A stretch of DNA of 64,000 nt from Flavobacterium fragile. Lineage in GTDB: Bacteria; Bacteroidota; Bacteroidia; Flavobacteriales; Flavobacteriaceae. Below the pieces are notes generated by a model. It was not told where the DNA came from, ran no database searches, and saw only the letters and a program-made list of their open reading frames with translations. The stretch lies in contig NZ_JAMLJN010000006.1 of NCBI RefSeq assembly GCF_023634865.1, positions 62,001-126,000 of the forward strand, in the 5' to 3' direction. Both the position numbers and the translations under genes were made by a program. This document shows positions 38,441 through 46,257 of this stretch, piece by piece. Positions within the stretch are counted from its first letter, which is position 1. Each line of letters opens with the position of its first letter.

Positions 38441-40119
38441 TATGTTTTATTTGAATATTTTTGGATTAAGAATGATAACGTAATTGTTAAAAGCGCTCCA
38501 ATAAAATTCAACCATAAATAACTTACCACATCCAAATAAAAGATATAAAAAATGGTTAACTGGCTCACGCAAGCTCCAATGAAGACTGCCTTTCCTTTGA
38601 TATAATTGATATAGAATCCTATTAAGAAAATACCTAAAACGGTTCCGTAGAAAATCGAACCAATGATGTTCACCAATTGAATCAAATTTTCGAATAACGA
38701 ACTAATACATGCAAATCCAATGGCTACCATTCCCCAAAATACTGTGAAATATTGTGTGGCTACTACATAATGCTTATCGGATTTACTGCTCACGTTTCTT
38801 TTGTAAATGTCGATAGCTGAAGTAGCACCAAGGGAATTCAAGCCAGATGCACTAGACGACATAGCCGCACTAAAAATTACAGCTAAAAGTAAGCCTAGAA
38901 GTCCTTTTGGTAAGTAATTTAAAATGAAATACAAAAACACATAATCTTTGTCATTAGTTTCTGTTTTTTCGTCTACTTTTTTAATCACTTCTTTCGCGTC
39001 TTCTCTTAAATCTTTTTCTTTCAAGGAAAGTGCTACCATTTGTTTCTTTAAAATAGGATTATCGAATTCATTGTGCTTTAATTGTTCGATATAAATTTGA
39101 TTCACAATCTTTTTGTCTGTGTTGATTTGTGATAATTTTTGTTCTAAATTTTCGTAATCGGCCTTGTATTCCGAAGCTTTTACTTTTTCAACATTGGTTG
39201 GATTGAAATGAAGGGGAGCATCGTTAAATTGAAAGAAAACAAATACTAAAACTCCAGTTAAAAGAATGAAAAACTGCATCGGAACTTTCAAAATTCCGTT
39301 CATTATTAATCCCATTTGACTTTCTTTAACCGATTTTCCAGATAAATAACGTCCTACCTGAGATTGATCCGTTCCAAAATAGGAAAGCATCAAGAAGAAT
39401 CCACCGGTAATTCCACTCCAGAACGTGTAACGTGTCTCTGGATTGTAAGAGAAATCTAGAATGTCCATTTTTCCATTTGCGCCTGCAATATGAAGTACAT
39501 TTGAAAAATCAACTTCGTGAGGAAGATTCGCTAAAATGTAAAAGAAAATGATGAACATTCCCGACATAATCACGAACATCTGATGTTTTTGGGTAACATT
39601 AACTGCTTTAGTTCCGCCTGTTACGGTGTAAACAATTACTAAAATTCCGATGATGATATTCAGCATATTTAAGTTCCAACCCAATAAAGCCGATAAAATA
39701 ATCGATGGCGCATAAATCGTAATTCCGGTTCCAAGTCCTCTTTGAATTAGGAATAAAATGGCGGCTAATGTTCTAGTTTCAATATTAAAACGTTGCTCTA
39801 AGTATTCATAAGCGGTATATACTTTCAGTCGATGGTATATTGGAATAAAAGTATAAGCAATTACAATCATCGCTAAAGGCAATCCAAAATAGAATTGCAC
39901 AAATCCCATTCCGTCATGATAGGCTTGACCTGGTGTTGATAAAAAGGTAATTGCGCTTGCTTGTGTAGCCATAACCGAAACCCCAACGGTGAACCAAGGC
40001 GTTTCGTTGTTATCTAATAAATAGTCTTTTACATTGGTGCTTCCTTTGGTTTTAAGAATTCCGTAAATGACAATAAACGATAAAGTGACTGATAAAACTA
40101 TCCAATCTAAATTTTCCAT
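38440..40119 (-). CDS. Sodium:solute symporter (SSS/SLC5 family)
   Basis: The 559-residue protein has about 13 membrane segments and SSS features such as VSVMATQASAITFLSTPGQAYHDGMGF near the N-terminus and SAAMSSSASGLNSLGATSAIDIY in the second half. It is a Na+-coupled importer of a small solute, probably a sugar or sugar derivative. A hydrophilic, Lys/Glu-rich insert (about residues 305-390) interrupts the helices. It is the third gene of an operon with a PIG-L deacetylase and a 33-residue peptide, which suggests uptake of a glycan-derived compound; this link is inference. Confidence 0.88.
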   Translation of the reverse strand: MENLDWIVLSVTLSFIVIYGILKTKGSTNVKDYLLDNNETPWFTVGVSVMATQASAITFLSTPGQAYHDGMGFVQFYFGLPLAMIVIAYTFIPIYHRLKVYTAYEYLEQRFNIETRTLAAILFLIQRGLGTGITIYAPSIILSALLGWNLNMLNIIIGILVIVYTVTGGTKAVNVTQKHQMFVIMSGMFIIFFYILANLPHEVDFSNVLHIAGANGKMDILDFSYNPETRYTFWSGITGGFFLMLSYFGTDQSQVGRYLSGKSVKESQMGLIMNGILKVPMQFFILLTGVLVFVFFQFNDAPLHFNPTNVEKVKASEYKADYENLEQKLSQINTDKKIVNQIYIEQLKHNEFDNPILKKQMVALSLKEKDLREDAKEVIKKVDEKTETNDKDYVFLYFILNYLPKGLLGLLLAVIFSAAMSSSASGLNSLGATSAIDIYKRNVSSKSDKHYVVATQYFTVFWGMVAIGFACISSLFENLIQLVNIIGSIFYGTVLGIFLIGFYINYIKGKAVFIGACVSQLTIFYIFYLDVVSYLWLNFIGALLTITLSFLIQKYSNKT

Positions 40120-40121
40120 AC

Positions 40122-40223
40122 TTAGGTATAAATTTCTTTTAATAAATAGAAAATCAAAATGTAGATAGCATTCAAAATCAGTACAATGCTATAACTTTTT
40201 TTCCATCTGTGTTTTTCTTCCAT
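40122..40223 (-). CDS. 33-residue single-pass membrane peptide coupled to PIG-L and SSS genes
   Basis: The minus strand between the PIG-L and symporter genes encodes MEEKHRWKKSYSIVLILNAI followed by YILIFYLLKEIYT and TAA. The start codon overlaps the PIG-L stop as TAATG, and the stop is followed by GT and the symporter ATG. This packing leaves only two non-coding bases across the whole junction. The peptide has a charged, basic N-terminus and one hydrophobic helix of about 17 residues, so it is probably a small inner-membrane protein with its N-terminus in the cytoplasm. It may be an accessory subunit of the symporter; that role is inference. Confidence 0.75.
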   Translation of the reverse strand: MEEKHRWKKSYSIVLILNAIYILIFYLLKEIYT

Positions 40224-42670
40224 TACTTATCCAATGCAATTAAATTAGCCAATAATCTATAAGCGCCACTTACCCCTTCAGGAAGTTCTCTAAAGAAACT
40301 TAATCCAGTGTAAATATAATTTCCTTTTCCGTATTTAGCGATTAATAAACCTCCATTTTTTGGTGTTTCGCCTGGATCATTGGAAGCTAAAATTGGAATA
40401 AATTCGGAACTCCATTCGTTTGGATAATACAATCCTTGCTCTTGGACCCAACCTGTGAAGTCCTTTTCAGAAATTTTATTAGGTTGATTCAGTACTTTGT
40501 GATTTGGGGATAAGAAAGTAACTTTCGCATTTTCATCGGTAACGCGATCTCTTGAAAGTTTTATGTTGTAAGGTGCTATTTCTTTGGTAATCAAATTATT
40601 GGTAGTATTATACTGAACGATAACATTTCCACCATTAGCCACATAATCAAAAAGTATTTTATTCTTAAATTTCAATTCGTCTACCACATTAAAAGCACGA
40701 ATTCCTAAAATTACAGCATCAAAGGATTTTAAATTTTCGGTTGTGATTTCGTTTGGATTCAGATTAGTCACTTGGAAACCTAAGTTTTCTAAATTTTTGT
40801 TCACTTCGTCACCAGCACCCATGATGTAACCGATATTTTTACCTTTTGTAGCAATATCTAATTTTACCACTTTAGATTCAGAAGTTACTAAAATTGTTTG
40901 TTTTGGGATGTGAGGATATTGAATGCTAACTAATTCTTTGTCCAAAGTTCCGTTTGATGTACTTATTTGCGCTATTAATTTTGATGTAATTTCAGGTTTT
41001 GTAGGATACACTTTAAAAGTGAACTTACGTTCTTCATTTTTGGCTTCAATTGAAAACGGAATTTCCTTAGGTTCGATTTTCCAATCTTGTGGAATTACTA
41101 ACGACAGTTTTCCCGAAGTATTCGCTTTATGAGCTTTTACTTTTATAGTTATTTCTTTAGGTTGGGTTGAATTGAAAATAATTACTTTAGGCTCAATTGA
41201 AGAAGTAAATTCAGGTAAAATGGTAAAAGGAACATAGGTTTCGCCATCATCTGGATTATTGAATTTGTAGCTAATATTTTTAACGAATTCGATAGTTTTT
41301 CCTTCGATTTCCATAGTAAAAATTACAGGAAATGAAGTAGAAATTTCAGGTAAAATACGAATCGATTTATCCGAAACTTGATACATACCTTCGGTTTGTT
41401 GTTCTTTTAACCAAAATAAATTAGAATAATCAACCGCATTTCCAACCACAACATCTTTGAATTCAAGACTTACTCTTTCGTTGTTTTTTAGAGGTTTGTT
41501 TTGAGTTTCGTTTTTAATATTTAATGCGTTAATCGAAATCAGTTTTACATTCGATTGACTACGATTAATCACCTCCAATTGAAGATTGAATTTACTATCT
41601 TTTGTAATCGTTTCTGTATCTGCAATGGCTTCCATGAACAAACCGCTACAAGCTTCAATAATTTTGATAATTTGTTTCGTTTTGATTTCTTTCCAATGCG
41701 AATCTTCTAATTTTTGAATCAAATCGTAGGCTTTGATTAAATTTGGAATGTGAGTGGATGGATTTCCAAAGTTGAAATTCTTTTCAATTTCGTATAAAAT
41801 TTTACCGATTTCATTGCCACCTTTTACTCGATTCCAAGACGTATCGATGCCTTCAAAAAGGTTGGTATTGCTTGGTAAATCACCTTTTAGCAACTCTAAA
41901 TACTCAATTTCGTCACCACGTGTTCCTAAAGTTCCAAAACCTTGACATTTGTGTTGGCTGCGACTCAAAGCAGCAATTTCGTTATTGCTTTTTCCTTTTA
42001 AAGGATAAAAAACGTTAGAGTTTACAGCTAAAAGATTCGATTTATCGGCTGCATCAAACGCTTCTTGGCTGCCATAAAACCACCAAGAGGTGTTGAAAAA
42101 AACACGTTTTGGTTTGTATTTTATTATATCATAAGCTTCTAAACTTAGCATAGCAGAAGCAGTATGATGTCCGTGAGTGGTTCCTGGCGTATTGTGCGCA
42201 AAACGGTTTACAATGATATCAGGACGAAAGGTTTCCATAACCTGTATTACGTCTTCCATAACCTCTTCTTTATTCCAAATGGCAAATGTCTCATTTGGTT
42301 CTTTCGAAAAACCAAAGTCATTAGCGCGAGTAAAAAATTGTTCACCACCATCAATTCTTCTAGCTGCTAGTAATTCCTGAGTTCTGATAGCCCCTAATTT
42401 TTCTCTAAGTTCGGTTCCGATTAAATTTTGTCCGCCATCGCCACGAGTTAAGGATAAATAGGCAGTTTGTGCGTGGTAATGATTGGAAAAATAGGTGATA
42501 AGCTTCGTGTTTTCATCATCAGGATGTGCGGCAACGTAAAGTACTTTTCCTAGGAAATTTAGTTTTTGAATTTGCTCGTAAATTTCAACTGAATTCAGTT
42601 TTTGTGGAGCTTGAGCTAATGTTGCTATTGAAATAAAAAAAATAAAGATTGAAGTAAAGCTTCTTTTCAT
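40223..42670 (-). CDS. Secreted PIG-L-family deacetylase with C-terminal domains
   Basis: The 815-residue protein has a signal peptide ending in LAQ (about residue 20), then a PIG-L/LmbE domain with the zinc motif AHPDDE (48-53) and HGHH (166-169). These enzymes remove acetyl from N-acetylglucosaminyl groups. The middle (about 350-590) is beta-rich and Ig-like, and the C-terminal part (about 600-815) resembles a class I glutamine-amidotransferase-like fold without an obvious Cys nucleophile. It acts outside the cytoplasm. It heads the operon with the 33-residue peptide and SSS importer, and its promoter box is at 42687-42694. Confidence 0.85.
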   Translation of the reverse strand: MKRSFTSIFIFFISIATLAQAPQKLNSVEIYEQIQKLNFLGKVLYVAAHPDDENTKLITYFSNHYHAQTAYLSLTRGDGGQNLIGTELREKLGAIRTQELLAARRIDGGEQFFTRANDFGFSKEPNETFAIWNKEEVMEDVIQVMETFRPDIIVNRFAHNTPGTTHGHHTASAMLSLEAYDIIKYKPKRVFFNTSWWFYGSQEAFDAADKSNLLAVNSNVFYPLKGKSNNEIAALSRSQHKCQGFGTLGTRGDEIEYLELLKGDLPSNTNLFEGIDTSWNRVKGGNEIGKILYEIEKNFNFGNPSTHIPNLIKAYDLIQKLEDSHWKEIKTKQIIKIIEACSGLFMEAIADTETITKDSKFNLQLEVINRSQSNVKLISINALNIKNETQNKPLKNNERVSLEFKDVVVGNAVDYSNLFWLKEQQTEGMYQVSDKSIRILPEISTSFPVIFTMEIEGKTIEFVKNISYKFNNPDDGETYVPFTILPEFTSSIEPKVIIFNSTQPKEITIKVKAHKANTSGKLSLVIPQDWKIEPKEIPFSIEAKNEERKFTFKVYPTKPEITSKLIAQISTSNGTLDKELVSIQYPHIPKQTILVTSESKVVKLDIATKGKNIGYIMGAGDEVNKNLENLGFQVTNLNPNEITTENLKSFDAVILGIRAFNVVDELKFKNKILFDYVANGGNVIVQYNTTNNLITKEIAPYNIKLSRDRVTDENAKVTFLSPNHKVLNQPNKISEKDFTGWVQEQGLYYPNEWSSEFIPILASNDPGETPKNGGLLIAKYGKGNYIYTGLSFFRELPEGVSGAYRLLANLIALDK

Positions 42671-42686
42671 TGCTATGGTTTTGTTT

Positions 42687-42694
42687 CAAAAATA
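42687..42694 (-). promoter_or_regulatory. -7 promoter box of the PIG-L operon
   Basis: Minus-strand TATTTTTG, 16 bp before the start codon. Confidence 0.55.
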
Positions 42695-42754
42695 AGGAAT
42701 TAAAAAAAAGGAAGATTTTTTTGCTTTCTATTTAACAGATTTTTATAAAATGAA

Positions 42755-43291
42755 TCAGTCAAAAAATTCTTTTTCTTCTAATGATTTGTAAATTACTGAA
42801 ATTCCTTTTTGCATTAATAGGTTGTTAGGATAGGTAATCATTTCACCATCATTTGTTTTTAAGATTACATAGAAGGCTTTAATATCTTCAATTTCTCCTT
42901 CAACAGGATATTCTTTATCGTGAATTTTGATTTTATCTCCAATCTTAAACGGATAAGAAAAGAAAATAATAATGCCTGCTGTAATGTTACTTAGAATCGA
43001 CCATTGGGCAAAAGAGGCAACACCAACAACGGCAAAAATTGAAGAAATAAAAAGTAAAATTTGATCTTTTTTTACTCCCCAAATTATAGTGATCGAAATC
43101 ACTGTTAAAATTCCCAATAAAAGATTAATGTATTTGATTATTAGATTAGTACGATGTTCTAATACTTCGTTTAATCTTGCAAAGCGAATGACCACTTTAG
43201 TAATGATTATTCTTAAAATGATATAAATTAGAATTACAGTTAAGGTAGCAATTCCTTCTTCCCAATACGGATTGTTAATTAGTTTTTGCAT
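42755..43291 (-). CDS. Small MscS-family mechanosensitive channel
   Basis: The 178-residue protein has three hydrophobic helices (about 15-35, 45-68, 72-100), then the MscS signature in NITAGIIIFFSYPFKIGDKIKI and a short beta domain. It is a minimal MscS-like channel for relief of osmotic shock. It lacks the larger C-terminal cytoplasmic domain of E. coli MscS (286 residues). Its start overlaps the end of the maf gene by 17 bp, so it is translated as part of the same transcript. Confidence 0.85.
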   Translation of the reverse strand: MQKLINNPYWEEGIATLTVILIYIILRIIITKVVIRFARLNEVLEHRTNLIIKYINLLLGILTVISITIIWGVKKDQILLFISSIFAVVGVASFAQWSILSNITAGIIIFFSYPFKIGDKIKIHDKEYPVEGEIEDIKAFYVILKTNDGEMITYPNNLLMQKGISVIYKSLEEKEFFD

Positions 43292-43868
43292 AATTCATCA
43301 GTTTTTGAAATAGCATTTCTGTGGGTAAACCTACTACATTGGTATACGAACCTTCAATTTTTGAAATTCCGACTAAACCAATCCAATCTTGAATTCCGTA
43401 ACTTCCGGCTTTGTCAAAAGGTTGGTAATTATCAAGATAATATCTGATTGCTTCATCAGATAAATTGGCAAAAGTAACTTTTGTCACACAATGAAAAACC
43501 TCTGTTTTGTCCATAGATTTCAAGCAAACAGATGTAATCACTTCATGCGTTTGATTAGCCAATTGTTGTAACATTTGAAAGGCATCATCATAATCTTTTG
43601 GTTTGCCCAACGCTTTTCCGTTTAACCAAACGATTGTATCACTTGTAACTAATACGTCGTTTTCTTTTAGTTCGTTTTCGAAGGCATTGGCTTTTAATTC
43701 GGCTAAGAAATTGGTAATTTCTTCGGCTTGCAAATACTCGGGATAGATTTCTTCAATTTCCTTTAAGCGAATGGTGTAATGCAAATCCATTTCTTTAAAA
43801 AACTGCTGTCTTCTGGGTGAACCCGAAGCTAAAATAATATTGATTGTATTGAGTTTGTCTTTAAGCAT
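43275..43868 (-). CDS. maf: Maf-like nucleotide pyrophosphatase
   Basis: Maf proteins hydrolyse non-canonical or house-cleaning nucleoside triphosphates to monophosphates. The 197-residue protein has the N-terminal ASGSPRRQQFF substrate motif, a conserved TSDTIVWLNGKALGKP block and GSYGIQDWIGLVGISKIEGSYTNVVGLP at the C-terminal side. Length is typical. It overlaps the UbiA gene by 8 bp and the MscS gene by 17 bp. Confidence 0.93.
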   Translation of the reverse strand: MLKDKLNTINIILASGSPRRQQFFKEMDLHYTIRLKEIEEIYPEYLQAEEITNFLAELKANAFENELKENDVLVTSDTIVWLNGKALGKPKDYDDAFQMLQQLANQTHEVITSVCLKSMDKTEVFHCVTKVTFANLSDEAIRYYLDNYQPFDKAGSYGIQDWIGLVGISKIEGSYTNVVGLPTEMLFQKLMNYAKTN

Positions 43869-44784
43869 GGGTTAATTTTAAATTGAAAACAATAACAGCA
43901 ACCGATAAAATTCCGAAAAAGAGAATCATTTTCAAGACCAAACTCAAATGATGAAATTCTTTTTTTGCACTAGCATTCAGTAATTTTACTCCACAATAAA
44001 TGAGTGGTCCAACGATTAAAATCATTGTATAATATACGACATAATCCAATTCGAATAAATTAGAATTTACATAATAGACTAAAATTCCAATTGAAATTAT
44101 GGTTAAAACGCCAACAATTATCTTCGTTTTTTGAACTCCGATAGCGATAGGCAACGAGTTAATTCCTGATTGATAATCGCCATCCATATCTTCCATGTCT
44201 TTAACAATTTCACGTATCAAATTGATGATAAAAGCAAAAACGGCATAATGCATTAAAATATCGAACGCTTCTTTCATTCGGAAACGATTTTCTACATCAA
44301 TTGCGGGTAAAATATCAAATAATCCAATGATGATGATACTCGTTGAAAGCATTAATGCCACTACAACATTACCTAGGACAGGAATTTGTTTGAAACTCGT
44401 AGCATACATATAAAGTAAGGTCGCCACCAAAATAAACATAGAAGCGAAAGTAGGTTTGTAAATCACATTTGACAAATAAAACCCAATTCCAACACCAACA
44501 ATTGTCAATCCAATATACCAATTATACGCCACAGTTTCCGAAATCGAAATCCCAACTACACGGTTTTGAGGTTTGGCAATTTCATCGGTATCTTGATCCA
44601 TAATATTATTGATGACATAGCCACCAGCTGCTATGCAAACGGTTGCAATTACTAATAAAATATAATTGAAATCGGTTAAAGCTAAATCAACATAGGATTG
44701 TTTTAAAAATAAATATCGAAAAACCAACTGCATAAAGGCTAGTAATAGTAGATTTTGAAATCGAATTAATTTTAAGTATTTCAT
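43861..44784 (-). CDS. UbiA-family prenyltransferase (geranylgeranylglycerol-phosphate type)
   Basis: The 307-residue membrane protein has about eight hydrophobic helices and the two Asp-rich motifs of UbiA prenyltransferases: NNIMDQDTDEIAKPQNR near residue 60 and DMEDMDGDYQSGINSLP in the middle. In flavobacteria this family is named geranylgeranylglycerol-phosphate geranylgeranyltransferase by similarity; the true prenyl acceptor is uncertain. The start is the ATG at 44784; a TTG at 44814 is unlikely. It follows the KdsC-like gene by 95 bp of repeat-rich spacer and overlaps maf. Confidence 0.82.
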   Translation of the reverse strand: MKYLKLIRFQNLLLLAFMQLVFRYLFLKQSYVDLALTDFNYILLVIATVCIAAGGYVINNIMDQDTDEIAKPQNRVVGISISETVAYNWYIGLTIVGVGIGFYLSNVIYKPTFASMFILVATLLYMYATSFKQIPVLGNVVVALMLSTSIIIIGLFDILPAIDVENRFRMKEAFDILMHYAVFAFIINLIREIVKDMEDMDGDYQSGINSLPIAIGVQKTKIIVGVLTIISIGILVYYVNSNLFELDYVVYYTMILIVGPLIYCGVKLLNASAKKEFHHLSLVLKMILFFGILSVAVIVFNLKLTHA

Positions 44785-44814
44785 TTTGTTTTTTGTTATA
44801 ATATTGTTACTCAA

Positions 44815-44880
44815 AGTTTCACTAAGTAAATCACAAAGTCACACTAAGTTTTTTGCGTCCTTTGCGTTAAAATCAACTTT
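44815..44880. repeat. CTTTGCGT-type intergenic repeat words
   Basis: The spacer contains TCACTAAGT and TCACACTAAGT, AATCACAAAGTCAC, and TTTGCGTCCTTTGCGTTAAA. Words similar to CACAAAG occur in the 22342-22662 spacer. Confidence 0.5.
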
Positions 44881-45407
44881 TAATCAAATTTCGCATCAAA
44901 ATGTTCCATCCATTTGCCTTGTACTTTCATTACTTGTTCGATAACATCTCGAACGGCTCCTTTTCCGCCTTCTACGTGTGAAATGTATTTGGATATTCCT
45001 TTGATCTCTGGTACAGCATTTTGTGGACACGTTGGTAAACCTACCAATTGCATTACGTGATAATCTGGAATATCGTCTCCCATGTACAACACGTTTTCAG
45101 GTTGGATATTGTAAATATCGGTGAATTCTTTAAACGTTTCTACTTTGTTTGGAACGCCTAAATAGATATCGGTAATTCCTAAATTTCTTAAGCGAACGCG
45201 AACACCTTCATTACTTCCGCCCGAAATAATACAAACGGTATAGCCATTTTCAATAGCAGCTTTCATAGCATAACCATCTCGGATGTTCATATTGCGAAGC
45301 ATTTCGCCTGTTGGGGTTACGTGAATAGTTCCGTCAGTTAACACTCCATCTACATCGAAGATGAAAGTGGTAATTTCGTTCATGAGTTCTTTATAACTTT
45401 TTGACAT
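44880..45407 (-). CDS. KdsC-like HAD phosphatase (KDO-8-phosphate phosphatase type)
   Basis: The 175-residue protein is a capless HAD subclass III phosphatase with the KdsC signature FIFDVDGVLTDG (Asp18, Asp20), IRDGYAMKAA, SGGSN and MGDDIPD. KdsC removes phosphate from KDO-8-P for lipopolysaccharide core synthesis; the tight family resemblance supports this, though a YrbI-like paralogue for another nonulosonate is possible. Its start lies 17 bp inside the end of the DUF2520 gene, implying coupled translation. Confidence 0.87.
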   Translation of the reverse strand: MSKSYKELMNEITTFIFDVDGVLTDGTIHVTPTGEMLRNMNIRDGYAMKAAIENGYTVCIISGGSNEGVRVRLRNLGITDIYLGVPNKVETFKEFTDIYNIQPENVLYMGDDIPDYHVMQLVGLPTCPQNAVPEIKGISKYISHVEGGKGAVRDVIEQVMKVQGKWMEHFDAKFD

Positions 45408-46149
45408 GTTGTATCGATTGTGTAAGTAATTGATATAGGTTTTTATATTCGGGGTTTTCTAAGAAATCTAAATGTTTTTCAATGGTTTTGGTATCGTTTC
45501 GTAAAGCCGGACCCGTTTGTGCTTCTTTCGGAGAAAGTTCCATGATTTTATGAGCTGTTTCCTGAATTAACGGATGCAATACTTCAAATGAGACGTTGCT
45601 TTCTGTGCAAATTTCATTCCCAATATGGTACAAATGATTCACGAAATTACAAACAAAAACAGCAGCTACGTGTAAACTTTTTCGTTGTTCCGAAGAAATT
45701 CGGACTACTTTTTGTGAAATGCAATTGCCTAATTTTTCCAAAAGTTGATAATCCGATTCTTTTTCAGCTTCTAAACAAATGGGAATAGGAGAGAAGTCGA
45801 TTTCTTTGCCTTTGGTGAAGGTTTGTAATGGATAAAAAACGCCTATTCGATTCTGATCATGCAATACTGAAATATCTGAAGTTCCAGAAGTATGCACTAC
45901 CAAACGATTTTCAAACGGTAATTGCGAAGAAACTTCCGAAATGGCATTATCTGAAACCGAAATAATGTACAAATCAGCCTCAATAATTTTATTATAATCA
46001 GATGTGATTTTTTCTTCAGGAAGCAAATGCAATAAATGATTTGGGTTGCGAGCAAATGCTTGAGCCAAATCCACATTTTTAGCCTGCAACAAGACTTGAA
46101 TTAAGTGTTGGGCAACATTTCCTGAACCTATTAAAACGACTTTTATCAT
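45391..46149 (-). CDS. Rossmann-fold protein with DUF2520 domain
   Basis: The 252-residue protein starts at the ATG at 46149 (MIKVVLIGSGNVAQHL). It has an N-terminal NAD(P)-binding Rossmann domain with GSGNVA and a C-terminal helical DUF2520 domain (about 125-252). The family resembles F420/NADP reductase and prephenate-dehydrogenase folds, but no activity has been proven. It is the first gene of a compact run followed by KdsC-like, UbiA, Maf and MscS genes. An extended reading to 46200 would run through the pheT terminator and is rejected. Confidence 0.85.
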   Translation of the reverse strand: MIKVVLIGSGNVAQHLIQVLLQAKNVDLAQAFARNPNHLLHLLPEEKITSDYNKIIEADLYIISVSDNAISEVSSQLPFENRLVVHTSGTSDISVLHDQNRIGVFYPLQTFTKGKEIDFSPIPICLEAEKESDYQLLEKLGNCISQKVVRISSEQRKSLHVAAVFVCNFVNHLYHIGNEICTESNVSFEVLHPLIQETAHKIMELSPKEAQTGPALRNDTKTIEKHLDFLENPEYKNLYQLLTQSIQHVKKL

Positions 46150-46186
46150 GGGGTAAAAATAGTGAATTTTAAGGAAATTTTGTGAT

Positions 46187-46222
46187 AAAAAAACTCCCAA
46201 TTCATTTGAATCGGGAGTTTTT
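46187..46222 (-). terminator. Intrinsic terminator of pheT
   Basis: Arms AACTCCCAATTC and GAATCGGGAGTT (one mismatch) with a 4-nt loop; on the minus strand a T run follows. It lies about 35 bp after the pheT stop. Confidence 0.82.
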
Positions 46223-46224
46223 TT

Positions 46225-46257
46225 ATACTGTAAACTGCGACTGTAAACTGAACACTA
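46225..46257. repeat. Intergenic ACTG-word repeat after pheT
   Basis: Contains ACTGTAAACTGCGACTGTAA and ends in CTGAACACTA, overlapping the pheT stop. It is the third place in the window with this vocabulary. Confidence 0.6.
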
